13,833 nt of DNA from Pseudomonadota bacterium (GTDB taxonomy: Bacteria > Pseudomonadota > Gammaproteobacteria > Steroidobacterales > Rariloculaceae). Each line of letters starts with the position of its first letter. Within the stretch, counting starts at the first letter, position 1. The notes beneath the pieces are model-generated. The model searched no databases. It was not told the origin of the DNA and saw only the letters and a list, made by a program, of their open reading frames with translations. Of this stretch, positions 7,692-13,833 are shown in pieces. Made by a program: the position numbers and the translations under genes. Location of the stretch: NCBI GenBank assembly GCA_009843005.1, contig VYEH01000382.1, positions 3,353-17,185 of the forward strand, given 5' to 3'.

Positions 7692-10568
7692 GTGTCTACC
7701 AGCCATATACGGATTCGCGGTGCGCGGACCCACAACCTGAAGGACATCGATCTCGACTTGCCCCGGGAACGGATGATCGTGCTCACGGGCCTGTCCGGGT
7801 CCGGCAAGTCCTCGCTGGCGTTCGATACCATCTATGCCGAGGGACAGCGCCGTTACGTGGAGTCGCTGTCCGCCTACGCGCGGCAATTCCTTTCGGTGAT
7901 GGAGAAACCCGCGGTGGACCACATCGAGGGGCTGTCGCCGGCCATCTCCATCGAGCAGAAGTCCGCATCGCACAATCCGCGCTCCACCGTGGGTACGGTG
8001 ACCGAGATCTACGACTACCTGCGGCTGCTGTTCGCCCGGGCGGGCGTCCCGCGCTGCCCGGCCCATGACACCGTGCTCGATGCCCAGAACGTCTCGCAGA
8101 TGGTGGACCAGGTGCTCGGCCTCGAGGAGGGCACGCGCGTGATGGTGCTGGCGCCCGTGGTGACCGCCCGCAAGGGAACCCACGCCGATGTGCTCGCCGA
8201 CCTCAGGGCCCGCGGATTCGTGCGCGTGCGCATCGACGGGACCATCTGCGACCTGGACAATCCCCCGACGCTGGACCGCAACTACAACCACACCATCGAG
8301 ACCGTGGTGGACCGGCTGCGGGTGCGCCCGGAGGTGCGCCTGCGCCTGGCCGAGTCGTTCGAAACCACGCTCGCGCTGGCGGATGGCGTGGCCCAGGTCG
8401 GATTCATGGACGAACCCGGGAAGGAGTCCCTGGTGTTCTCGGGCAAGTTCGCGTGTCCGGTGTGCGGTTACGGGATACCGGAACTGGTGCCGCGGCTGTT
8501 CTCGTTCAACAGTCCGGTCGGCGCCTGCGCCGACTGCGACGGCCTCGGCGTGCAGCGTTTCTTCGATCCCCTGCGCGTGGTGCGCCATCCGCACCTTTCC
8601 CTGGCGGGTGGCGCGGTGCGCGGCTGGGACCGCAACAACACCTACTACTTCCAGATGATCCGGTCGCTCGCCGGACACTACGGCTTCGATATCGAGACAC
8701 CGTTCGAAGAGCTGCCGGAACGGATCCGCGACATCGTGCTGTACGGCAGCCGCGGCCAGCGCATCGACTTTCGCTACGTCAACGAACGCGGCGGCGAGCG
8801 GCAGTGGCGACATTCGTTCGAGGGCATCATCCCGAACATGCAGCGGCGCTACCGGGAGACCGAATCCAATGCCGTGCGTGCCGCGCTCGGAAACTACCAG
8901 AGCACCCAGGCGTGCGAAACCTGCCGGGGCTCGCGCCTGAACGAAGCGGCGCGGCATGTCTTCGTCGGGGGCCGGGCGCTGCCCGCGATCGCCGCGGGGA
9001 GCGTGGCGGAGACGCTCCGGTTCTTCAGCGATCTCGAACTGGAGGGATGGCGCGCCGAAGTAGCCGACCGGGTCGTGAAGGAAATCCGCAACCGGCTGGG
9101 GTTCCTGGTGGACGTGGGCCTGGACTACCTGACCCTGGACCGCAGCGCCGATACGCTCTCCGGCGGCGAAGCCCAGCGCATCCGGCTCGCCAGCCAGATC
9201 GGCTCCGGCCTGGTGGGCGTCATGTACATCCTGGACGAACCCTCCATCGGCCTGCATCAGCGCGACCACCGCCGGCTGCTCGAAACGCTGCGCCAGCTCA
9301 GGGACCTGGGCAATTCCGTGCTCATCGTCGAGCACGACGCCGAGGCGATCCTGTCAGCCGACCACCTGGTGGACCTGGGACCCGGCGCCGGAGTCCACGG
9401 CGGCCGCGTGGTGGCCCAGGGCACGCCCGAGGAGATCATGTCGAACCCGGCCTCGCTGACCGGACAGTACCTCACCGGGCGGCGGCGGATTCCGCTGCCC
9501 CGGACCCGCCGCGACTTCGACCCGCAGGCCGTGATCGGGATTCGCGGCGCCCGGGGCAACAACCTGAGGCGGATCGACGTGGAATTTCCGCTGGGGCTGA
9601 TGACCTGCGTGACCGGCGTGTCCGGATCCGGCAAGAGCACGTTGATCAACGATACGCTCTACCGGCTGGCGGCCGGCAAAGTCAACCGCACGACGTACGA
9701 TCCCGCGCCCTGCGACGGCATCGAGGGGCTGGAACTGATCGATCGGGTGATCGACATCAGCCAGAGCCCCATCGGGCGCACCCCGCGCTCCAATCCGGCC
9801 ACCTATACCGGGTTGTTCTCGCCGATTCGGGAACTGTTCGCGGCCACCCAGGAGTCGCGCTCCAGGGGATACCTGCCGGGCCGATTCAGCTTCAACGTCA
9901 AGGGCGGCCGCTGCGAATCCTGCCGGGGCGACGGCGTCATCAAGGTGGAGATGCATTTCCTGCCGGACATCTACGTGTCCTGCGACGTCTGTGAGGGCCA
10001 ACGCTACAACCGGGAAACACTCGATATCCGTTACAAGGGGAAGACGATCCACGACGTGCTGCAGATGACGGTGGAGGATGCGGCGGCGTTCTTCCGCAAC
10101 GTACCGAGAGTGGCTGGCAAGCTCGACACGCTCGTGGCCGTGGGATTGAGCTACATCCAGCTGGGACAGAGCGCCACGACGCTTTCCGGGGGCGAGGCCC
10201 AGCGGATCAAGCTGGCCAGGGAACTCTCCAAGCGCAGCACGGGCTCGACGCTCTACATCCTCGACGAGCCCACCACGGGGCTGCATTTCCATGACATCGC
10301 CCAACTTCTTGAAGTGCTCTACAGGCTCCGCGACCAGGGCAACACCGTCGTCGTCATCGAGCACAACCTGGAGGTGATCAAGACGGCGGACTGGATCATC
10401 GACCTGGGCCCCGAAGGCGGCGCGGGCGGCGGCCGCGTCATTGCCGTTGGAACACCGGAAGCCGTGGCGGGGCTGGACGGCTCCCATACCGGACGGGCGC
10501 TGCGGAGCGTGCTCGGCGGCACCGAGCACCTGGTGCTGACGCCGCTGCGCAGAGAGGGCGCCACATAG
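7692..10568 (+). CDS. uvrA: UvrABC excinuclease subunit A
   Basis: UvrA is the damage-recognition ATPase of nucleotide excision repair; it loads UvrB at lesions. 958 residues against 940 in E. coli, complete. It has two ABC ATPase halves. The first has Walker A GLSGSGKSS (33-41), zinc ligands C255/C258/C279/C282 around the insertion, signature TLSGGEAQRIRLASQIGSG and Walker B YILDEPSIGLHQRD. The second has Walker A GVSGSGKST (642-650), a zinc module C741/C744/C764/C767 (CESCRGDG ... CDVCEGQRYN), signature TLSGGEAQRIKLARELSKR and Walker B LYILDEPTTGLHFHD. The GTG at 7692 is the start: HIRIRGARTHNLKDI aligns with the E. coli N-terminus and AAGG lies 10 bases upstream. No degraded motif is seen. 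It is divergent from ssb and convergent with trpS. Confidence 0.98.
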   Translation: MSTSHIRIRGARTHNLKDIDLDLPRERMIVLTGLSGSGKSSLAFDTIYAEGQRRYVESLSAYARQFLSVMEKPAVDHIEGLSPAISIEQKSASHNPRSTVGTVTEIYDYLRLLFARAGVPRCPAHDTVLDAQNVSQMVDQVLGLEEGTRVMVLAPVVTARKGTHADVLADLRARGFVRVRIDGTICDLDNPPTLDRNYNHTIETVVDRLRVRPEVRLRLAESFETTLALADGVAQVGFMDEPGKESLVFSGKFACPVCGYGIPELVPRLFSFNSPVGACADCDGLGVQRFFDPLRVVRHPHLSLAGGAVRGWDRNNTYYFQMIRSLAGHYGFDIETPFEELPERIRDIVLYGSRGQRIDFRYVNERGGERQWRHSFEGIIPNMQRRYRETESNAVRAALGNYQSTQACETCRGSRLNEAARHVFVGGRALPAIAAGSVAETLRFFSDLELEGWRAEVADRVVKEIRNRLGFLVDVGLDYLTLDRSADTLSGGEAQRIRLASQIGSGLVGVMYILDEPSIGLHQRDHRRLLETLRQLRDLGNSVLIVEHDAEAILSADHLVDLGPGAGVHGGRVVAQGTPEEIMSNPASLTGQYLTGRRRIPLPRTRRDFDPQAVIGIRGARGNNLRRIDVEFPLGLMTCVTGVSGSGKSTLINDTLYRLAAGKVNRTTYDPAPCDGIEGLELIDRVIDISQSPIGRTPRSNPATYTGLFSPIRELFAATQESRSRGYLPGRFSFNVKGGRCESCRGDGVIKVEMHFLPDIYVSCDVCEGQRYNRETLDIRYKGKTIHDVLQMTVEDAAAFFRNVPRVAGKLDTLVAVGLSYIQLGQSATTLSGGEAQRIKLARELSKRSTGSTLYILDEPTTGLHFHDIAQLLEVLYRLRDQGNTVVVIEHNLEVIKTADWIIDLGPEGGAGGGRVIAVGTPEAVAGLDGSHTGRALRSVLGGTEHLVLTPLRREGAT

Positions 10569-10684
10569 CAGCCCGTGGCAAGAGTCCCGCGGCATGGGCC
10601 GTACCGGCTGGCCGAAGACGACCGATCCGCCGGCGATGGGTTCCGCCCGGCTGAGTTGCCCTTCGTTTGATTTTTCCTGATATT

Positions 10685-10702
10685 CGCGGCAGTCCCGCCG
10701 CG
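10685..10702. other. GC-rich hairpin between the convergent uvrA and trpS genes
   Basis: CGCGGC (10685-10690) and GCCGCG (10697-10702) form a perfect 6-bp stem with a 6-base loop, just downstream of the trpS stop. Neither strand has a T-run after the stem, so it does not meet the rule for an intrinsic terminator. It could stall RNA polymerase or protect a 3' end. The remaining 139-base intergenic region holds no gene that I can see. Confidence 0.3.
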
Positions 10703-10707
10703 CACCT

Positions 10708-11709
10708 TCAGCCGAGCTTGCGGAAGCCGACTGCGCGGCGGATCTCGTCCATGTATGGAACGCTCACCTTGCGTGCCCTTTCGGCGCCCCGGCGGAGTAC
10801 GCCTTCCACATGGTCCGGTGCTTTGAGCAGCCGCTCGTACTCCGCGCGGGGTCCCTTGAGCTGCTCGTTGAGGTACTCGAACAGGACCTTCTTCATCTCG
10901 CCCCACGCGATCCCGGCGCGGTAACGCTCACGAATCGCCGCAGCTTCCTCGTCGGTGCAGAAGGCCCGGTAGATCGCGTAGAGCGCGCTGTTGTCGGGAT
11001 CCTTCGGCTCGCCCGGTTCCTGGGAGTTGGTCTTGATCCGCATGATCAGCTTGCGCAACCGCTTCTCCGGGGCGAACAGCGGAATTGTGTTGGCGTAGCT
11101 CTTCGACATCTTGCGGCCGTCCAGGCCCGGCAGAACCGCGGTGTTGTCGTCCACCACCGCCTCCGGTAGCACAAAGGTCTCCCCGTAGTGATGGTTGAAC
11201 CGCCCGGCGATGTCCCGAGCCATCTCCACGTGCTGGATCTGGTCGCGGCCCACCGGCACCTTGTCGGCCTTGAACATGAGAATGTCCGCAGCCATCAGAA
11301 TCGGATAGGAGAACAGGCCCATGGTGATGGCCTTGTCGGGATCCCGGTTGCGCCGGGCCTCGTTTTCGGCCACCGCCGCCTTGTAGGCGTGGGCCCGGTT
11401 CATCAGGCCCTTGGCCGTCATGCAGGTCAGCACCCAGGTCAGTTCCATGATTTCCGGGATATCGGACTGCCGGTAGAACACGCAATCGGGGTCCAGGCCC
11501 GCGGCCATCCAGCTCGCGGCGACTTCAAGCGTCGAACGCGCCATCTGATCTGGGTCGCCGCTCTTCACCAGCGAGTGATAGTCGGCCAGGAAGTAGTAGG
11601 AATTGACGCTCTTGTCCCGGCTGGCGATCACGGTGGGCCGAATCGCACCCACGTAGTTGCCGATGTGCGGCACGCCGGTGGTGGTGATTCCTGTCAGTAC
11701 GGTTTCCAT
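10708..11709 (-). CDS. trpS: Tryptophanyl-tRNA synthetase
   Basis: 333 residues, the usual size for a compact bacterial class I TrpRS, which charges tRNA-Trp with tryptophan. The HIGH-type motif is HIGN at 15-18 in TTTGVPHIGNYVGA. The second signature is KMSKS at 200-204 in LDGRKMSKSYANT. GRDQIQHVEMARDIA (154-168), which contributes to substrate binding, is intact. The sequence resembles the TrpS I recall from Pseudomonas. The frame is open to an ATG at 11790, but METVLTG at 11709 is the natural N-terminus because the family begins with this strand; the upstream extension would read through the likely promoter. Shine-Dalgarno is weak. It is convergent with uvrA and divergent from the SnoaL-like pair. 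Confidence 0.97.
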   Translation of the reverse strand: METVLTGITTTGVPHIGNYVGAIRPTVIASRDKSVNSYYFLADYHSLVKSGDPDQMARSTLEVAASWMAAGLDPDCVFYRQSDIPEIMELTWVLTCMTAKGLMNRAHAYKAAVAENEARRNRDPDKAITMGLFSYPILMAADILMFKADKVPVGRDQIQHVEMARDIAGRFNHHYGETFVLPEAVVDDNTAVLPGLDGRKMSKSYANTIPLFAPEKRLRKLIMRIKTNSQEPGEPKDPDNSALYAIYRAFCTDEEAAAIRERYRAGIAWGEMKKVLFEYLNEQLKGPRAEYERLLKAPDHVEGVLRRGAERARKVSVPYMDEIRRAVGFRKLG

Positions 11710-11752
11710 GGAGTTGCGGCGCCGGAGGATGCGGTGGCTCGAAGGTGGCGCG

Positions 11753-11758
11753 ATTTTA
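11753..11758 (-). promoter_or_regulatory. Possible -10 element for trpS
   Basis: On the minus strand TAAAAT (5/6 match to TATAAT) lies 43 bases upstream of the trpS ATG, in the only AT-rich patch close to the start. No convincing -35 is found at 16-18 bases, so this is a weak call. Confidence 0.3.
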
Positions 11759-11816
11759 ACCGAAACCGGTGTGGAGATTCGCGATGTCACGGTGGCGGAA
11801 ACAGGCTGATGACACC

Positions 11817-11844
11817 GAAGTACTCATTCGGCAGAATGTACTTC
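11817..11844 (+). promoter_or_regulatory. Leader hairpin A upstream of the SnoaL-like pair
   Basis: GAAGTAC-TC-ATTC (11817-11829) pairs with GAATGTACTTC (11834-11844) across a GGCA loop, giving 11 base pairs with one 2-base bulge. It ends 35 bases before the ATG at 11880. Its right arm shares CTTC (11841-11844) with hairpin B, so the two cannot form together. It could be a regulatory leader, an operator palindrome, or part of a mobile-element end. Confidence 0.45.
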
Positions 11845-11868
11845 CAATGCAAAACTGACCACTGGAAG
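11841..11868 (+). promoter_or_regulatory. Alternative hairpin B covering the putative ribosome binding site
   Basis: CTTCCA (11841-11846) is a perfect inverted repeat of TGGAAG (11863-11868) with a 16-base loop. The right arm contains GGAAG, the best Shine-Dalgarno candidate for the ATG at 11880 (11 bases away). Pairing would hide it, while hairpin A would free it. The stem is only 6 bp, so the call is tentative. Confidence 0.35.
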
Positions 11869-11879
11869 CAGCCAATTTC

Positions 11880-13010
11880 ATGACTGAAGACAAGGAACGT
11901 CCGCGCATCGCACGCCCGCTCTCCCGCCAGCACATGCCGACCGGCCATGCGATATCGCTGGCAAAATATACGCATCGCGGAACGCCGCGGGAAATCCGCA
12001 TCCCGGATGACTTCGGGCCGGCGCAATCCATGCGCGGTTTCGAGGCAACCTATCGAAACATCATCGACTACATCGTCCGCATTACCTACCGCATCTGGGA
12101 AGACCGTGAAGTCGAGTACATCGCCGACACTTACTCCGACACTTCCCAGGTGTTCGACGACTACGGCCTGCAGCACGGCTGCAGAAAAATCATCGACGAT
12201 ACCCATCACACCACCGGCGCCTTCTCCGACATCAAGCTGATCGCCGATGAAATCGTGTGGGCGGGCGACGACGAGATCGGTTACCACACGTCGCATCGCA
12301 CCATCATTCGCGGCACAAACGACGGAGACAGCCGCTACGGCCCGGCCACCAACCGGTACATCGACGTGCTTGTCATCGCCAATTGCGTGGCGCTGGAGAA
12401 CGAAATCTTTCTCGAACACGTGCTCTACAACAACTCCAGCATGCTCCGGCAACTGGGCCACAATCTGCAGGACATCGTGCCCACGCTGGCCGCTTCACCA
12501 CCCGCCGGCTGGCCGCGGGACAAGGCGACCTGGGACGGCCTGCGAAGTTCGGCCCGGCCGGAGCGGCCCATTTCCGTCGCGCAACCCATCGACGGCTTCG
12601 ACGTCGACAGGGTGGCCCGGCGCACCATCGATGAACTCTGGAATCGCCGAAACCTCGAGGTGCTAACGTCTGCCTATGCAGCGGACTTTGCATTCGAAGG
12701 GCCCACGGACCGCAAGTTCTCCGGCGCGGACAGCTACCGCGCCTTTCTTGGATCGATCCACAGCGCTTTCCCCGACCTGGAAGTTCAGGTCGACGAGGTC
12801 TACTGGATGGGTAATGACACGGACGGTCACCTCACCTCCGAGCGATGGAGCGCCGAGGGCACCCATACCGGTCCGGGACTCTACGGCGAACCCACGGGCA
12901 AGGCTGTGCAGGTCTGGGGCATCACCCAGCACGAAATCGTGGGCGGCAGGATCGTGCGCGAATGGCTGCTCTTCAACGAGCTGGACCTGATGATGCAGCT
13001 GGCAGCGTAA
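11880..13010 (+). CDS. Two-domain SnoaL/NTF2-like (ester cyclase family) protein
   Basis: 376 residues with no signal peptide, so probably cytoplasmic. Two SnoaL-like domains can be seen: domain 1 at about 52-195, with IIDYIVRITYRIWEDREVEYI near its start and MLRQLG at its end, and domain 2 at about 240-376, with TIDELWNRRNLEVL, GEPTGKAVQVWG, IVGGRIVREW and MMQL. The fold is a cone-shaped alpha+beta barrel used by polyketide cyclases, isomerases and many uncharacterised enzymes. At the position 7 residues before the closing Gln, where SnoaL relatives typically have Asp, both domains have Asn (N184, N366). As I recall it, the SnoaL catalytic His/Asp pair is also not matched, so polyketide cyclase activity should not be assumed. 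Substrate unknown. The ATG at 11880 has GGAAG 11 bases upstream. The stop lies 3 bases before the next gene, of the same superfamily, so the two are surely co-transcribed. Confidence 0.8.
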   Translation: MTEDKERPRIARPLSRQHMPTGHAISLAKYTHRGTPREIRIPDDFGPAQSMRGFEATYRNIIDYIVRITYRIWEDREVEYIADTYSDTSQVFDDYGLQHGCRKIIDDTHHTTGAFSDIKLIADEIVWAGDDEIGYHTSHRTIIRGTNDGDSRYGPATNRYIDVLVIANCVALENEIFLEHVLYNNSSMLRQLGHNLQDIVPTLAASPPAGWPRDKATWDGLRSSARPERPISVAQPIDGFDVDRVARRTIDELWNRRNLEVLTSAYAADFAFEGPTDRKFSGADSYRAFLGSIHSAFPDLEVQVDEVYWMGNDTDGHLTSERWSAEGTHTGPGLYGEPTGKAVQVWGITQHEIVGGRIVREWLLFNELDLMMQLAA

Positions 13011-13013
13011 CCA

Positions 13014-13833
13014 GTGAGCATCGAGCAAATCCAATCGGCCAAAGGCATCGTACTGGACTACTTTCGCGCCATCGAAGCCGCCCCGCCGGACCGGATCGCC
13101 GCCACGATCGAGCAATTCGCCTCAGACGACTACCGCTTCCGGGGCGTGCACCCCTTCAACGAGCTTGACGGCGCCGAGGCCGTCGCGGCCACCGTGTGGC
13201 AGCCGCTGCGCGAGTCGCTGACGCCCATGCAGCGACGCCAGGACATCTTCTTCGCCGGCCCGAACTTTATCGACGGCACGCTCTGGGTCACGAGCATGGG
13301 AACATTCATGGGCCTCATGGACAACCCATGGCTCGGAATCCCGCCCACCGGCAAGATCGTGCTCCTGCCCTACTGCGAGTTTCATCGCATCGCCGAAGGC
13401 CGGATCGCCGAGTCGGCGCTCTGGGTGGACATCATCGCCGTGATGATGCAGGCGGGGCTTCAGCCGCTACCCGTGCAGACGGGCGCCGCCATCGTAAATC
13501 CCGGCCCGCGAACCGCCGACGGCGTACTCCACGAACCACAGCACGAAGCCGAGTCGCGCAAGACCCTGGAACTGATACTTCGGATGTGCGACGACCTGGT
13601 CGGAGACCGGATGGAGTCGCCCGGGGACATGCTGCGAAGAACATGGCATGAGGACATGTCCTGGTTCGGCCCCTGGGGTATCGGCGCCACCCATACCATC
13701 GACCGCTACCAGTTACAGCACCAGCAACCGTTTCGCCGCGGACTGGAAAACATCCGCTTCAACGGCCATGTGCTGGAACATGCCGAGGGAAACTACGGCG
13801 GCTGGTTCGGCTGGCCGAACATGAGCATGAATC
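13014..13833 (+). CDS. Second two-domain SnoaL/NTF2-like protein (3' end off the window)
   Basis: 273 codons are visible from a GTG start, open to the right edge. The GTG lies 3 bases after the stop of the preceding SnoaL-like gene and has no clear Shine-Dalgarno of its own, so translational coupling is likely. Domain 1 (about 8-150) has IPPTGKIVLLPYCEFHRIAEGRI and ends in LWVDIIAVMMQAG. Unlike the upstream protein it keeps Asp (D139) 7 residues before the Gln. Domain 2 begins near 180 and holds TWHEDMSWFGPWGIGATHTID, then HQQPFRRGL and GNYGGWFGWPNM, a Gly/Trp-rich pattern I recall from other tandem SnoaL-like proteins that are often annotated ester cyclase or NTF2-family. No catalytic assignment can be made. 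Two adjacent, diverged double-domain copies suggest a pair acting on one substrate or as a hetero-oligomer, which is an inference. Confidence 0.75.
   Translation, partial: MSIEQIQSAKGIVLDYFRAIEAAPPDRIAATIEQFASDDYRFRGVHPFNELDGAEAVAATVWQPLRESLTPMQRRQDIFFAGPNFIDGTLWVTSMGTFMGLMDNPWLGIPPTGKIVLLPYCEFHRIAEGRIAESALWVDIIAVMMQAGLQPLPVQTGAAIVNPGPRTADGVLHEPQHEAESRKTLELILRMCDDLVGDRMESPGDMLRRTWHEDMSWFGPWGIGATHTIDRYQLQHQQPFRRGLENIRFNGHVLEHAEGNYGGWFGWPNMSMN

Noticed and set aside
7482..9335. 617-codon open frame on the minus strand opposite uvrA
   Set aside because: It lies antisense to a fully conserved uvrA, and its His/Ala/Gly/Arg-rich translation shows no domain. It is a GC-bias shadow of the uvrA codon pattern.
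9354..10595. 413-codon open frame on the minus strand opposite the uvrA 3' half
   Set aside because: No domain, and it lies antisense to the zinc and Walker motifs of UvrA.
10569..10707. Intrinsic terminator serving the convergent uvrA and trpS genes
   Set aside because: Hairpins at 10571-10599 and 10685-10702 lack a following T-run on either strand, so only a plain hairpin was recorded.
11710..11790. N-terminal extension of TrpRS to the ATG at 11790
   Set aside because: The family starts at METVLTG, and the extension would cover the likely -10 element.

Overview
The window looks like chromosome from a GC-rich gammaproteobacterium. The gene order miaB-ybeZ-ybeY-corC-lnt is the classic gammaproteobacterial cluster, ssb and uvrA are divergent as in many members of the class, and TrpRS is of the kind I recall from Pseudomonas. 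The exact order is unknown to me. A marine or soil lineage of the Woeseiales, Steroidobacterales or Nevskiales type is a guess, based on the small exported protein with an EEIVVTA motif. The window is mostly core chromosome, with short accessory patches.

Layout. Minus strand, positions 7477 down to 1: ssb, two unrecognised small genes of lower GC (6593-6934 and 6073-6579), miaB, ybeZ (PhoH-like ATPase), a small exported protein of unknown function, ybeY, corC, and lnt, which runs off the left edge. Plus strand, 7692-10568: uvrA. Minus strand, 11709-10708: trpS, convergent with uvrA. Plus strand, 11880 to the right edge: two adjacent genes, 3 bases apart, each apparently encoding two SnoaL/NTF2-like domains. 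The second runs off the edge.

How the genes work together. miaB (tRNA A37 methylthiolation), ybeZ and ybeY (RNA processing and ribosome quality), corC (CBS-domain protein tied to Mg/Co handling) and lnt (lipoprotein N-acylation) form a tightly packed, probably co-transcribed row, with miaB and ybeZ overlapping by 8 bases. An exported protein sits inside the normally contiguous ybeZ-ybeY pair. SSB and UvrA are DNA replication and repair proteins fired from one 214-base intergenic region, where a candidate sigma70 promoter can be placed for each. I see no CTG-N10-CAG SOS box there.

The least explained parts are: the two-gene low-GC insertion between ssb and miaB; the exported protein with a TonB-box-like motif; an Asp/Gly/Pro-rich insertion in YbeY; and the tandem SnoaL-like genes. 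The leader before the SnoaL-like genes can form two mutually exclusive hairpins, one of which covers the putative ribosome binding site. I see no tRNA or rRNA gene, CRISPR array, or complete mobile element. No gene-free stretch exceeds 300 bases.
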